This document shows positions 1-15,100 of a stretch of 64,000 bases of DNA, piece after piece (positions within the stretch are counted from its first letter, which is position 1; each line of letters begins with the position of its first letter). The DNA lies in the NCBI GenBank assembly GCA_943736015.1, contig OX031058.1, positions 24,577,001 to 24,641,000 of the forward strand, read 5' to 3'. The translations under genes and the position numbers were made by a program. A model generated the notes under the pieces. The model was not told the origin of the DNA. It was given only the letters and a program-made list of their open reading frames with translations, and ran no database searches. Origin of the DNA: Tridacna crocea. Its lineage: Eukaryota; Mollusca; Bivalvia; Cardiida; Cardiidae.

Positions 1-111
1 AAACATCTTCATGGCGACCAGGGCGAATACCACAATCAGGAAATAGAACAAGACTATTACGTGTATAATCTCGTGAATGGTAAGTCGAATGTTGCTCCAG
101 GCACGCCGTAA
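1..111 (-). CDS. TPC exon 6: start of segment S5 (partial)
   Basis: 37 codons from a GACAG acceptor to the window edge. It encodes LRRAWSNIRLTIHE and a hydrophobic S5 ending VAMKMF. The exon may continue beyond base 1. Confidence 0.85.
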
Positions 112-3100
112 CTGTCACAAAACGATAAAGAGGTGAACTATGTCTATGAAATCTAAAACTGAACCATATTCTGGCAATACAGGGTCTAATGCATTTCAAT
201 AATGCATGAAACCGAGCCAGTCATCACATTATAATGGATCAATAACCCTTTCCCATACAATCCCTGGCTTTTAGGGGTCTGGAATAGTAGCCTTTTGAAA
301 ACATTGTGGGAAAAGGAGAAAATGCTGGTTACCAGCATTTTCTCCTTTTCCCACAATGTTTTGTACCCTATCTAGACAGAAATCATTTTTTTTCACCAAG
401 AGTTGGATTGTCGCCTGCAAATCCTTTGAATTTAGTCGAGTCCAATAGTTTGTCGTTTGGGAAAGGGTTAACCCTTTACCAAACGAGAAAATTTAATACC
501 GGTCCACATTGAAAGCTCTTGCAGACGCCGGACAAGTTTGACACAAATTGTAATTTGTTTCCAGCAGGGTAGAAAATATTGTGGGAAAAGGAGAAAATGC
601 TGGTTACCAGCATTTTCTCCCTTTCCCACAATAGTTTCAAAAGGCTTCTATCTTAGGGACGTAAAAACCAGGGATTGTCTGGTAAAGGGTTAACATTGAT
701 TTTGTCTAACATCAAACTTACTCATGAGGTAAAATGGTCTTTGAACATACAAAAAACTGACCAAACAGTTTCGAATCCGGTCCACCTGTGCAAAGCCGCC
801 GAAGTCATCCAAGTTAGAAGGTTGACCAATAGCTGGATAGTGAAGTTTTTTTAGGGCCTACTATAAGTAATAATTCAAATTATGCAAAAGCCACTCATTT
901 GTGACCCGTCAGGCTACAAGGGACATTCTGGGAAATCTGAACATCATTTAGATGAAAATAGATCAAAGATGGTACCGGTCATTTTAAGTTGATAGTTCAA
1001 AAATGACTGTATATTGAGGTAAAATGACCACTGATTATGCTGAACATATCATAAAAGCGAAAAATGTCAACCCTGGTCAGACTGCGCAATCCGGGCAGTC
1101 TGACCAGGGTCGACACTTTTAGCAGCTTCCAAATGGTACCTTTTTGCTTGACGGATCTTATTTGAAAGAAAAGGAAGGTTGTATTCCAATGACATTTGGT
1201 CTATATGTAAAAAGAAACAGCTGTGTGTATGACAGAAACTTGTTTTTTTCCCCAAACTATTCAAATACCTGTCCTCAAGAGGTGTGAAAGAAATAAGGTT
1301 TGATAACATGTATATAAAGTCACCAGAAATATCAAAATGAGTCAACAGTAGAAAACTTTACCAACAAATACCAGAGTAGAATAGACACGGTGGGTACACG
1401 TACACCGGATATAGCAACATAAATGAGAAAATGTTTACAGACGGAGGAATTACTGCTCGTATAACAGGTAAGAATTCATGTATTATACCAGTGTTTGTAA
1501 CATTCGTGTGTCATATGTGAAGATGCAACAAACCTTCTTTTCACAGAGTATTACTTATTCATAAACTGTCCGATAATCGTCAGCTCTGGATTGCTTGTCA
1601 ATACTCACGTGTGTTCCATCTGAGAAATTCATAATAAGTAGTGGTCGTAGAACACGTGACCACCGAATTGGCTTCCAGGTCGAGACCTTAAGAACAATTA
1701 TGTAGGCTATGATATCGATAACAGTGACCTAGAAAAGAAAACGAAAACGTATTACGATAACTCAAACACTTATTATCTCGAATGTACTGATCAGTTTGAA
1801 GAAACGTCGGGAGATGCCATGAGAAAACAGTGAAGAAATAGTTACCCACATTTTTTTTTTTGCAGCAAGTTACTATGAAGAAATTATTAAGGTAAGACCT
1901 GTGTAATGCACTTCCGGTGAACATTTGGCAAAAATTCTAATTGGTTGTTAAATAAGGATAAATAAGGATTTATGCAGAAATAATATTTTTGCACATTTCT
2001 ACAGGATCAGAAATTTCGTTTATGTCTATCTTAAAACTATTTTTTGATACTTTTGTTTGTTTTCTAAAAAGGGAGGTAATTATTATCTCTTTTTTAATTG
2101 AGAATATAGCGGTTTTAGATTTATAAATGATAATTCAAAGAAGGAAAAAATGGAAAAAATGAAAAGGTGAAAGTAGTTCAATAACATTAATTTTTAATTA
2201 TAGTTATTTTTGCATGATGATATTTTAGTGGAAATAGCTGTTTTCCATTACACAGGTCTTACCTTAACTTCGTTATCATACCATAACTGGAACTATACTT
2301 AACGCTTGTAGATATCAAATGACTGATTTTTCTCGACTGTATCTTATTTCATCCATATGAGATGTTTGTATTGGCTTGCAACACGCGAAAAGGGCATTCA
2401 GACATTTGCGTAAAGTGTCGTCTCGGATCAGCCTGTGCAGTCCGCGCAGTCTTTTTTTTTTGTAAAAAAGACTCTATTTTCAGGTCATTTTTCTTGAAAT
2501 TCTGTCTTAATGTTTTAACCTTCAAGAAATAAAGATTTTATTATCATTATTACTATTAATAACAACATTATTATTAGTATTATTATAGACGGCACTTTAC
2601 GACTACATTAAATTTCGTCCTACAGTAGACTTGAGCAAAACAGAAATCGTAAATGTCGTTTCGGATCAGGCTGCGCGGAGTGGGCAGGCTGATCCGATAC
2701 GACAATTGACGCAAATGTCCGAATGCCCTTGTTCGCGTGTTGCAGGCCGATCACGTGACACATGTATTTGAGTGAAAAAAAAAACTTTTGCACACGGCCT
2801 GTAGTTAATTGAATTACCCCACGAGGCATTTTTTTATAGTCGGAGTATTTAAAATAATACTTTAAAAGAAGCAGTTCTCTATACTTACAACGATGCAGAC
2901 AATGGCTGTTATATTTTTAGCGTCTTTTTTGAAACTGTCCAGCAGTCGCCAGTAGGCATGGTGACTCAGACGGGCGGTAAAAATCACCAGACAAATAGCC
3001 TCGGCTATCATCGTAACCTAGTTGATATGGTAAAAACAATAATCAGTTCACGAAACCAGCATTTTCTCCTTTTCCCACAATGTTTTCAAAGGCTTTCTTG

Positions 3101-6100
3101 CTCAGGGTCGTTAAAAGTCGGGATTGTGTGGTAGTGCATCTGCGAAAAGTATTGACAAATGTCAGGTTACACAGTCTGAAAAAAAACTGACGTCAAAGCT
3201 TTGTTATTGGTCAATTTTCTTCTTGTCAAAGAACAATCTACTCCAATTTTGTCAGAGTACCGTTCATTGGAGAGGTCATCAGACCTCTCCAACAGTGTTG
3301 AGTTTAAAAGGCAGACTGCCTCAGAAATTGCTGTCTAAATCCAATCTTTGTAGGGGAATTGTTCCGATACACAGTCTGTTTCGTCATGATTTTATAAAGA
3401 AATCGAAGTCTAAAAACTGAAATAGGAAATAGACGTGGTTTGTTTCTATATCACGAATTTCAACAAAATTGTAAGGATTTAATTGCATATTCCCTTTCCA
3501 GCAATTTTAATTTTGTATTACAATCTTAAATCTTAACAAAAAGAAGAAAAAGAAAAAAGAATTTCGTTAAAAATAATAACGAACACAGCGGGAAAAAATC
3601 ACGTGACCTTAAAACGCGGGAAGAAGGTCGTGTGACTTACATAAATTACAAGGACGGATGAATACGGAATCCTGTTTTTGCCATCCACTTTGATGAATGT
3701 GTATTTATAACTGAACAGATTTCAACTACCCGTTTATTGTCTTGCTTGTTTCTTTACATGTACCTAGATTATATTTAACCTAAAAGAATAAAAAGTATTA
3801 GAAAAAAATGATGTCGACCTCTCCTGGCTTCTTTTTTAAAGAAGCCACTTGTTTATCGTACAACAACAGGCAATAACATGGCTTACAACACGCCAAAGGA
3901 GGCGTTCCGACATTTTTAAAGTGTCGCATCGGATCAGCCGAGGAGGTCCTCGCAGGCTAACCCGAAACGACACTACGTTTTCTGTTTGCGCAAGTCTGCT
4001 GGAGCATCGAATCTAATGTAGTGGTAAAGTGCCGTCTCGGATTGGCCTGCGCGGAGTGCACAGGCTGATCCGACATGGCACTTTATGGGAATGTCCAAAT
4101 GCACCTTTTGGCGTGGTGCAGGCCAATTATGATACATGGACGAATAAAAGACTCTAGACGGGCTCGACATAAATTATGCATTTGATGCCTGCCTTTCGCC
4201 ATAAGAAATGATATTAATTAGCTTCGCAAGATGTAGAAAAGTAATTGTTCCCAGTTATAAGTGATAAAATTGCAACTTTCAGAGCACGATTTAACCCTTT
4301 TCGAATCAAGAACGGCTTGTCAAGTCCCTGTGAAAGTCCCTCTTAGAAAAATGCGGGAAAACAAGAAAATTTTCGAACCCAGCAATATCTCCTGTTTTTT
4401 ATAAAGTGTTCTACCCTGTAAAAGACATAGTCCGTTTTTGCCACATTTCAATTTGTAGCCTGCAAATGCTTTAAGTTTTAAAAAGATTAATTTTTTGTGT
4501 TCTTGTACAGAATTAGAATTAATCAATCTCCTTAGACATTTACGATGTACGTCTAAAAAGAAAACTGCAAAAAACCGTGCTTATATAGAATCTTTAAAAT
4601 CAGCAAAATTTCGTACAAAAGCGATGCGTTTTAGACTTTATATAGAAGGGAAACTTTGTAATGTAAATATTTATATGAAATGCTGTTTTACTCCGAGTTT
4701 CATCGCCAAATATAATCTGAGCCACACTCCAGCAAAATGAGCTTAACTCTTTCCCAAACAATCCCTGGTTTTTACGGGTCAGGAATATAAGCCTTTTGAA
4801 AACATTGTGGGAAAAGGAGAAAATACTGGTAACCAGCATTTTCTCCTTTTCCCACAATGTTTTCTACCCTATCATATAGAAAAATCATATTTTTAGCGAC
4901 TGTTAATTTGTCATCTACAAAATGCTTTCAATTTGGTCTGGTTCAAAATTTGCCGTTTGGGAAAGGTTTAATGCATAGTCGTGATCTATGGTACCAAGCA
5001 AGCAATCGGATTAATATGAGTCTATAGCAACCTTTTTCGTTAACAACCGACGTAATCATGAGGTAGACTGGTCCTTTGACAGACATTAAGATAACCAATA
5101 GCGAAATGTTTTGGCTCAGGTCATCCTGCGCGGACTGTGTTGGCTGACCTGTGTCGAAACTTTTCGCAGGTTCATCAAGTACCCTTTTCACAGAGCATGA
5201 CTCATGTACATTCAACCGTTTTCGTCCACTAAAGACAACTACAGCCATGCGCCCACAGTCTAAAACAAGCACAGAGTAATCGACTCGTGCTCTCTGAAAA
5301 AGGGACTTGATGTATCTGCAAATGGTCTCGACCAAGTTCTGCCTGCGCATTCCGCACAGGCCAACCTGAGTCGAAGCTATCTGCTTTTTGTCAATTTTCT
5401 GCATGTCAAAGGACGAAACTATCTCATGATTCAGTCGGTTGGATTTTATGGGTCCATGATTAAGAGATGACTCGCGTTATATAATGTATCACGGAAGTGC
5501 ATCCCTCCCCCCTCCCAGCCCCATCCCTCCCCCCCCCCCCCCCACACACACACACACAAATAAAACCATACCCAATACGGTAAAGCCATCGACTCATATG
5601 CTGGGTCCTCAAACAAGGCCAGAAATAGGTTGATCATGATGGCGCCGTACAAGGAAAATCGCATAGATTTCGATTTGTACAGGTTGTAGGACCTGAAAAA
5701 CAAAATATTAGCCCTTTGTTTAGGCTGTAAATATCGACCTGGCAGGGCGAAGCTATGCTGCAGCTCACAGCATTTCAGACTGAGGTATAATACATAATTC
5801 GTAAATCATCGTGAAAAGCCGTATGAAATACAATACGAAGGGTAAGGAACGCGAGAATATAATAGCATGGATAAAAGGCACCTTTTTTTTCACAATGTTT
5901 TCAGATAATAAAAGAGAGTGCCCATATCGTACATCATACAGTAGAGGGCTGATAAAGTACTGTTGTGATGCGTGTGTTTACGTCTCTTTAAAGGTCGTTA
6001 CAATTTGGCAGTGTGTGGTAGAAACGGTTAAACAAACATACTATAATTCAATACTTCATTGGTCAATCTCGGCTCGGAAAAGGGGCTCAAAAATTACTGG

Positions 6101-9100
6101 AAGCTGATACAATTTAAGATTTAATACAGGAATACATGTGAACATTGTAGCAACAGGAGAAGTTGTTCTCCATTCCTTTATGAAACAACCCGGAGAGTTC
6201 ACGACCAGCAATTTATTCTATCCCCGCATTGCTATCAGCATCCTTTTCGTCAAGGTTCTCCAGTCTAACTGTTTTGTCGTTTGGTAAAAAGCTAGGATTT
6301 CGATGAAAGCGATAGTCGATAGTGATTTAGTTTAAACATATTTATTTTACATCGATTGAGAAACAAGTTCTTACAACTTATACTAATCTCTCTCGATTCA
6401 GCTTTGTCCCGTTTGTCCAAGTGGTAGAACTTTTTTTCAAGATGGGCGGATCACAAATGAGCCAAGCCCCGTGACAAGGGGGGGGGGGGGGGGGGGGATT
6501 GTTCTGCAAATCTAAGGACCTCGCTACACAAAGTACAGCTAGTTGTTAGAGAAAACGGTTTAAATAAATGGTTTTATATCTATATTGGGCATCATGGCGA
6601 TCCACTAAACCCCCTTTTGTTTTTATTAATAAGTTTAATAAAAACTTCTTAATTATCTTAGAATAAATGTTCCCCCACTCTGGGAAAAGGGGGCTGAATG
6701 CATCTCCGTAATATTTTATATAAAACAAGTCATCACATAGTTATGGATCCATAATAGCCACTTTTTTAACAAACCGCCTTAATCATGAGGTAGACTGGTC
6801 CTTGGATATACAGAAAATTGACCGATGGCGAAAAGTTTCAGCCAAGGTCAGCCTGCGCGGACTGCGCAGGCTGACCTGGGCTGAAACTATTCGCAGTTGC
6901 ATTGAGTCCTCTTTTCATAGAGCATGGTTAAAATCAAAGTATATTCTGACCTGACAAATCTTGGCTCCGTTTTCAAATCATGGCTTTGTCCTGATCTTGC
7001 ATCCGCAACCAGTGTAGCAGCAAGCAAAAGATCCTGCAAAATATAAACATGCTTAAATTTTCTTCTGGGTCATTTTATTCGTCGTCTGCAAATCGCGACT
7101 TACAAAATGTACAGATCTGAAGTTTAACGTCTGCTTAAGACCTCTATTGCGACGACTTAATCTGTTCCAATGGCGGCAAAATCTATCAGTTCAGTACTAT
7201 AAGGCGTCTGGTTCTCAATTTAACGCATGTAAGACCCACGATAAGAAATTTAAGAAGTCTAAGTACATGAATAAGCTTGATAGAATATGGTCTTGAAAAC
7301 TTTCTCAAAAAGAGATACGACCGAGACCATGTATACTACTCAACATTTGCTAGGGATCACCATATAAAATTCAACCGCCAAAATGTTTGTGAGTTGTATC
7401 AGGTATGGTTTTTCAATATGATACATTACTATACTGATAAAATACACTGCCTATGGTAGTGTGTGTTTTTAATACAACACTGCATATTTGCAAAATATGA
7501 CCATATGTAAATACCTAAGTGATCCCTAGCAAATGTTGAGTAGTATACTATAGGTCGAAGGCACTTACACTATAATGTGAAACTTGAACGGTGTAAATGC
7601 CACAGGTAGATTAAAAAAAGTTAACATTTTGTGAATACAAAGTGTCAGACGTATTTCCTTGACTTCTTAAGATAAATTTTAGGTTTTCCACCACGTAATG
7701 AATGATTAGCGCCCATTAAGTGATCATACATAATAAGTACCATGACGTCATATTCGATCTCATTGAAAAAAAAGAAGGTATTCACGATTGCAAAGCTTTC
7801 AACACCTTATTTGAATGTCACGTCTATCCTTTCTTCTTAATTCAAATGGATGTACACAATAAAGACTCTCACTGCCTGTAAACCTATACAGGGACCCAGA
7901 TCAGACTGCATCGATACGTAGGCTGATCTGCGTCTTAGCTGGGTGTCCATGTCACATTGCTGTTAATGCCATGCGATGGCTCATTTATTATGTATCTTTG
8001 CATAAGTATGTATTATTTAGTATATTGATATGTGTTATGTATGCCCTTAAAAGGGTCCACTATGGATATAATAAAACCCTTCTATTCCAATTTGTTTAGT
8101 ACATCCGTAATGCGCATGTGTTTTTGTAATGGATAGTGAATCAAAAGTGTACCTTTGTATTATACGCACATATGGTACCACTGTTGGTGGACTAATAGAA
8201 GTAACACTTTCTTCTAGTAGTATAATAAAGAAAAATGATCTGTAAACTGCTAACGTGAAATGTTTATGATATCTTTGAAACGGCATGCTGGCAAAAAAAA
8301 GTAAACTAAAGCAGAAAATGTACAGCTGAGGAAGTATAGCTGTTTCCACTTTGAAAATAACTGTGGGAAAAAGGAATCGCTTTAATGAGCAATTTTAGCT
8401 CTTCCAACTGCATCGGCTGAGCTTTTATCTTTTAGCTATATTTTTTGTTTTCCTTTAAAAAATAACTTCCATAGTTACATTTATCACTGTTTTATAACGA
8501 AATAAGTAAGGATAGATCCCACTTTTATTTCTTCTTATTGTTTAGAATTATAAATACTATATAATTATGTGGAAATTTTAAGGAAAAATACGTCTGTTAG
8601 AAAGTATATATTTATGAAATAAGAACTTTTAATTCGGTCTAATTATCTCCCTTTCGTATATGTACCATGCTCAAAACCAGAATTTTATATATTTCTTGTG
8701 CAAAACTAAATTAATTTTCATAAAAATTATGAAGATTTATACTTGTATTTTTTAAAATAATTTTCCTATTTAGCTGACTACTAAAGAAAAGCGCTTTAAA
8801 TCCAATATTAGCTGAAATTTGGAATTGAATATACCTTTTTAAAAGGCAAATTTCTCAGTAACGAGCATGGTTACCAAATATCGTTTTTACTGTAATCTCC
8901 TAGAGACATGATGAATTTCGTTTGTACAAAGTCTAAAAAAAATCTGTCCGTTAGAAAAAATATGTGTTATATGTCGCTAATTCATATAATAGCACAGTTC
9001 CTGTATGTTTGTTGAGGAGTGTATTTTTTTTTTGTTATTGTCAGTCTTTCACAAAAAGAAACATTAACCCTTTGCCAAGCGACAAAATTTTAGACTGGTC

Positions 9101-12100
9101 CAGATTAAAAGCACTTGCAGACAACAAAATAAAGGCAACTCAAAATTTGAAATTTGTTTCGAGTAGGGTAAAAACACTGTGAGAAAAGGAGAAAATGCTG
9201 GTTACCAGCATTTTCTCCTTTTCCCACAATGTTTTCAAAAGGCTTCTATCTCTGTGTCGTGAAATCCAGAGATTGTTTGGGAAAGGATTAATTTGGAGGA
9301 AAACAAACTAAATAAAGTTATATTGATCGACATGAAATAAATCTCGAGTTAAAATTTACGATGATGACTGAAAATGATAAAGAGCATCAAATTTTATAAT
9401 ATGAGAAAGGGAACGTTATAGTTCCCATAGCAACAAGTCCTGTTCGAGAGGCGAAGTTTCGAATTGCTTTCATCTTTTAGGTATGTAGCCGACGTGTACC
9501 AATAAATCTATATCCTGTTCCTGAGCAGTTTGATCAGAGCCTGCTTTTCTTAACAACCGAATCCATCTCACTATTTCAAATAAAGTTTGAAATAAGTATA
9601 GCCTATCTAATCGGTGATTCAATATCCACTGATGTTTGGTTGAAACCCAGTTACATTATGTAAATATTCCTCGGGTCTTTTTACTAGTAGAAAATAAATT
9701 AGACTCATCCAAATTAGTCAATCACACTTTGCCAAATAAAGAAGATCCATAGTAGGAGCGATTTTGATAATCAGCGTTTTCTGCACTTAATACCTTTATA
9801 AAGGCAAGTCCCATCGTTTTACCCATATCCAATTGGTCGTCTGCAATTGCTTGGAATTTAGAGGGATACACCATCGGACTGTTAGAGGTAAAACTGTACC
9901 AGTATCTACTTAGTGCTGCTGAAGGAAGATCAAATTTGAAACGGACTCGTCCTATTTTTTCTTTACTGTCTCTATCGATATATATATATAGATGATATTT
10001 GTTTTTTCGAAATTTATTTCATTGAGTAAACACCATCGGAAATATTACCGATGGTGTTTACGACATAAAATGCATTTCGATCTTTCACCGAAAAAAAAAA
10101 CAAACAAATATTCTATTTATTTCATGCTTTTAACCCTTTGTGGGAGTAGTTTTATCAAAATCCAGTACAGCTCTTTTCCGTAATTCCCCGTGGCGTACCC
10201 CTCCCGCATAGCAACGGATTACAATATTACGTCAAGCGCGAGAAATGTAAGGTAAATGACGCCATATTTCCATATGGTTGTGAGGCACGCGCAAGTTACC
10301 TAAACAACAAGAACATGAAAATCGGTATTTTCACTGGTCGTACCCGTGTAATATCCAAAAATATTTTCACTGCGCTTTCTCGATATCCTACCAGAAAGCA
10401 TGAAATAAATTAACAGTTTTCGAGGATGTCGAAGATCCAAGATCAGAACTGACAGAACATGCAGTCCGAGCATGGATCCAAACCGTCCGCTATTTGATAC
10501 CCTGCAATAGTATTACACACTTTTTTTTTAAATAATCTTGGAGGGAAAAAAAAGAGTTGTTTAGCGCGAAGGAGTCATGTCTAATAAATCATCAGGTAAT
10601 TGGCTTACTGAAATACTGTCACTTATTGATCTGGAATTTTACAGTCATACAGTATAGGAGAATGAATATGATGTCATTTCTTGTTTTCTTGGGGGATGTG
10701 GAATGATCGAGATCAGTCAGCAAAACATGAACAGTCGGGCCATAGATCTGCACTCTCCAATTTGTTCGGACTGAGAAATGAAGTTGCGTTTCTTTTTTCT
10801 ATATTATTCTCACTGAAAATAGACCCATTTATGTGGGCTGTTCAAGGGTAAATATAAACAGTTTAGATACTTTGAATTTCTCAGGGAATGATTATAACAC
10901 TATGAAAAATAACATTCTAGTGTGCAATATTTCGGCTATTGCCTTTACGACACTTTACGCAAATGTCCCAATGTCCCTTTTACCGTGTTGCAGGTCATGT
11001 GACACAAAGACGTTACCCGTGAGCGTACTACTTTAGCTTGGTTGCCGATTTGCATGGTCAAAATGTTACGTTATAGGCCCCACTTGTAATTTTCACATGA
11101 TTTAGCTCGAGGCAAACACAAGAAATAATCCGTAAGAGCAAGACTTGTAGATTTTGCATGACCTCACAATTTCCTGTACTGTAAAGGGTTATTCTTTATA
11201 CTATGGTCACAATGTGACTGCCACTTGCCGATTTTTAGATACACAAGTGTGTGAGTCGCTCTGGTGCTGTTAGAATAGCCATGACTACAATTCGTTCATT
11301 GTGAATAGCCTCGGATTTATATTTAGGGGCCTGGGAGTCTGCACTCGGCAGATCGCCGTCCTGCCACCTACCAACACCGACAGCCGCCTTCCACCTGCTT
11401 TTCAATCCGCCCTGCCGCCGGAAGATATTTTGAAATCGCACGGTGGCATGACGGTAGCAGGCCGGATGCTGGAGAGTGGCAGTTAGTTCCTACCGATCGC
11501 CGGCCGAAGATTGAAGGCCCTCGAACCCCGTGACGACCGAGTAAAAATCGTGCTGCAGCCCGTCTGCCGCTTGATTGCAACCGCGCGACTACGAAATGCA
11601 CCCGGCCGGCGCCCTGACGACAGGCACAATTGGAAGAAATCGGCCGGTGGCAGTCAGAATTTTAACTTTTTCTTAAAACTTCAGCGGCGTCCTGGCGGCG
11701 TCTAAAATGCCGCCTGCCGCCAGCCGATTGTGCCTGCCACCGAGCTGCCACTGAGCTGCCACCGGCCGAATTTGAGTGAAAACTGGCAGTTACCACGTCG
11801 GCAGGCGGCATTTACTGATTTGTGACCGTACTATTAACTATCTGAAATGTTTTACGAGTACATTTAAGCCTTACAATGGTGTTTGCTTTGTTGGATGCTA
11901 ATCTGTGTAAACTAACATCGCGATATCTAGCTGAACTAACATTGCGAGGAGTTATCGGTTGTTGCCCTGTATAAAATTAAGCATCCACCTCATGCAAAAT
12001 TATAGATGAGTGGTTAATTCTTTTTTTTTTTTTGCATAAAAGCTTTGACATCGTCCCCCTTAAAGGATGGTTCAATCGGATTGCAAGTGTCGGAATTTAG

Positions 12101-15100
12101 AATTTGGGAAAAGTTCAGCCCTGTGGTCCCCGGTCAGGTTCCTCATGCGAACAATTAAATGGTTTCAGTTTACAGACTTGCAAGAGCGGAAGTCATATCG
12201 GGTGCATACTTACCATTTTGATCAAACTTGTGAAATTTGTGGAGGTTGCCTGGTTGAAGAAAATAAAACGCACCAACTAAGCGTAGAACAGCAGCTTGTG
12301 TCATATCCTCATGCTTTCAACCATCCTTGTAAATATCATCCAAATATAGGAATAGGTTTTTTTCCCCTTTTGGTGATTTATAATAATTAACCCATTACCA
12401 AACGACAATATTTTAGACTGGTCCAAATCAAAGGAATTTGCAGACGACAAAATAAAAGTGACTGAAAAATTGAAATTTGTTTTGTGAATGGTAGAAAACA
12501 TTGTGGGAAAAGGAGAAAATGCTGGTTACCAGCATTTTCTCCCTTTCCCACAATGTTTTCAAAAGGCTTCTTTCTCAGGGGCGTCAAAAGTATGGATTGT
12601 GTGGTAATGGGTTAACTTCGTTTTTCGAGGTAACTTTATTTGAATATTGACCTCAAAGATTGTTTTGAACACGTCTTAAAAATGAATTACGCAACTACAC
12701 AGATGCTTAAAATAGCAGGTATGCTATAAACAAGGATGAAGACATGGTAAGAGATTTGCCCGTGAGGAATTTTTCATGTTAAGGATAATATTAATTCATT
12801 ATGGGTGTCATTAATAGACAATTTGTCTCGAGGGACTGAAATATTCGCTCCGTAAAGGCCAAACTGCTTCTATACATGGAAAAAAACGTAGAGTTTACAC
12901 TCCATTGACTAGTTCAACTTGTAGTTATTTTGAGACTCTTTAGCTTTTTTAGTGGACTTCATAGATCAGCTTTAGACTGAAAAACGAAATGGTGCATTTT
13001 GTTGATCAGACCATACTTCACTTGGGGGAATGGGGCAAAGGGTCGGGGGCTAAAATGCGATTTCTTTTGTAGCCTGCATTATTCGTTAAATCATAGACCT
13101 TATTGCGTTTGATACTTACAAAGTGAAGTATTTCAGTAGCAAATATAAACGTATGAACTGCATTTGTTTAGCTATACTATGCTATGGAATGCAGGAGTCA
13201 AGTGGCGTATTTGTGAAATGCAAAAAAATCTCCCATAGTATCCTTCGTGTGGTGCAGAAAAAAATGTCACCAATTGCAGTAAGCCGATCACGAAATTTTA
13301 TTTAGAAAAAATCATGTTCTACAGGCCCGTAGAAAGCAATTTTGGATGGAGGGAGTGGGGGCGGCCCCCGTCCCCTCCCGCCCCCTTCCTCTGTTCCTAC
13401 CGCCCCGCTCTAGTGAGTAAAATTAATTATTATATTCTCTTTGGTGCCATATTAACCCATTACCACACAATCCCTACTTTTGACGCCCCTGAGAAAGAAG
13501 CATTTTGAAAACACTGTGGGAAAAGGAGAAAATTCTCCTTTTCCCACAGTGTTTTCTACCCTTCCCAGAACAAATTTCATTTTTTATCAGTCACCTTTAT
13601 TTTGTCGTCTGCAAATGCTTTCAATCTGAACCACCAGTCTAAAATTTTGTGGTGTGGTAAAGAGTTAAAGGTCTTTGATGTCCAACTGAAACACTAAAAT
13701 AAAGGAATGAAATGATCAACGAGGAACTAAATATAAAGTGACAAAAACTTGCTGCTACATCATTTTCCTATCGCCTACTCCTCATTGCTTATTCGCTTAT
13801 TAAAAAATCGATTACAAATCTACAAACACAATCGGCAGCAAAATCCCCTGGGGGAATAGAAACAAAGGCAGGCTCGGCATTTTAAGTTTCAGATACAAAG
13901 CACATGAACCATGCCCTGGTTTTTATGACCCTGGGAAAGAAGCCTTCTGAAAACATTTTGGGAAAAGGAGAAAATGCTGGTTACCAGCATTTTCTTCTTT
14001 TCCCACAATGTTTGCTCCTCTTTCCAACACGAATTTCAGTTTTCAAATAGCATTTATTTTATCGTCTGCAAATGCTTTCAATATGGACAGGTCTAGAATA
14101 TTGTCGTTTGGTTAAGGGTTAAAGGTGGGTCGAAACATTTAGCTACCTGTGAATTTTCTGCATCCCCCATGGACCACTTTGCCTCTTGTTTTTGTCTGTT
14201 AATTCTTCACCAAACGACAAAATTTAAGACTTGTCCAAATTCAAATCATTTGCAGACGACAAAATAAACGTTACTCAAAAAACTGAAGTATGTTTCCAGC
14301 AGCTTAGAAAACATTGTGGGGGAGAAAGGAGAAAATGCTGGATACCAGCATTTTCTCTTTTTCCCCCACAATGTTTTCAAAAGGCTTCTTTCTCAGGGAC
14401 GTAAAAAATCAGGGATCGTTTGGTAAAGGGTTAATAGACAAATTGGTTTGTATGAATCAATTGTCATGTAAAGACCGGCATGGAATCCCTCTTGACAGAA
14501 CGCCGCTCATATAAATTTAAACTGCTGTTTATCTATTTCTAAAACTCTTTACCAAACGACAAAATTTTAGACTTGCCTAAATTGAAAGCTTTTGCAGACA
14601 ACAAAATAAAACTTACTTAAAAATTGAAATAAATTTTTTTAAAAGGTTGGAAAAACATTGGGGGAAAGAAGAAAATGCTGGTTACCAGGATTTTCTCCTT
14701 TTCCCACATTTTTTTCAAAAGTCCTCTGTTACAGGAGTGTTAAAACTAGAAACTGTTTGTTAAAGGGTTAACAATGGTGCAGAATCGTACTTATTGAGCA
14801 ATTTCAACTTTTCCCACCATGTCTGTTGAGCTTTTATCATTTTTTTTTCCTTGGAAAATTATTAATTTCCATAGCGACCTTCAACTTTGTTATCTGACAA
14901 AATAAGCATGGGCAGGCGCTATTTTATTTATTAATTATTCTTTAGAAGTATAAATGCTATTAGTGTGGAAATATTTAGAAAAGTCTGTCTGTTGGAAAGA
15001 ATGTATTTTTTTTTTTTAAGATTTACCCTTAATTCGATCAAGTTATCTTCCTTTTTAACTCAAGGGTCTATGTATGACATGCTGATATTTGTATATTTCT

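Noticed and set aside
306-512. Recurrent small ORFs reading like [19 protein letters not shown] in many places and both strands
   Set aside because: They are translations of the H1 MITE hairpin; the reading is the same wherever the repeat lies and breaks with each copy.
3124-3420. 98-codon plus-strand ORF
   Set aside because: The frame is not kept in the second copy of repeat R1 (34168-34656), so it is not a conserved coding unit.
4943-5404. 153-codon minus-strand ORF
   Set aside because: It spans two H3 repeat pieces and an H1 end; no recognisable domain and no splice context in the TPC intron.
11235-11705. Cluster of four ORFs rich in Arg, Pro and Gly
   Set aside because: Caused by the GC-rich island lacking stop codons; frames conflict and no start or splice context.
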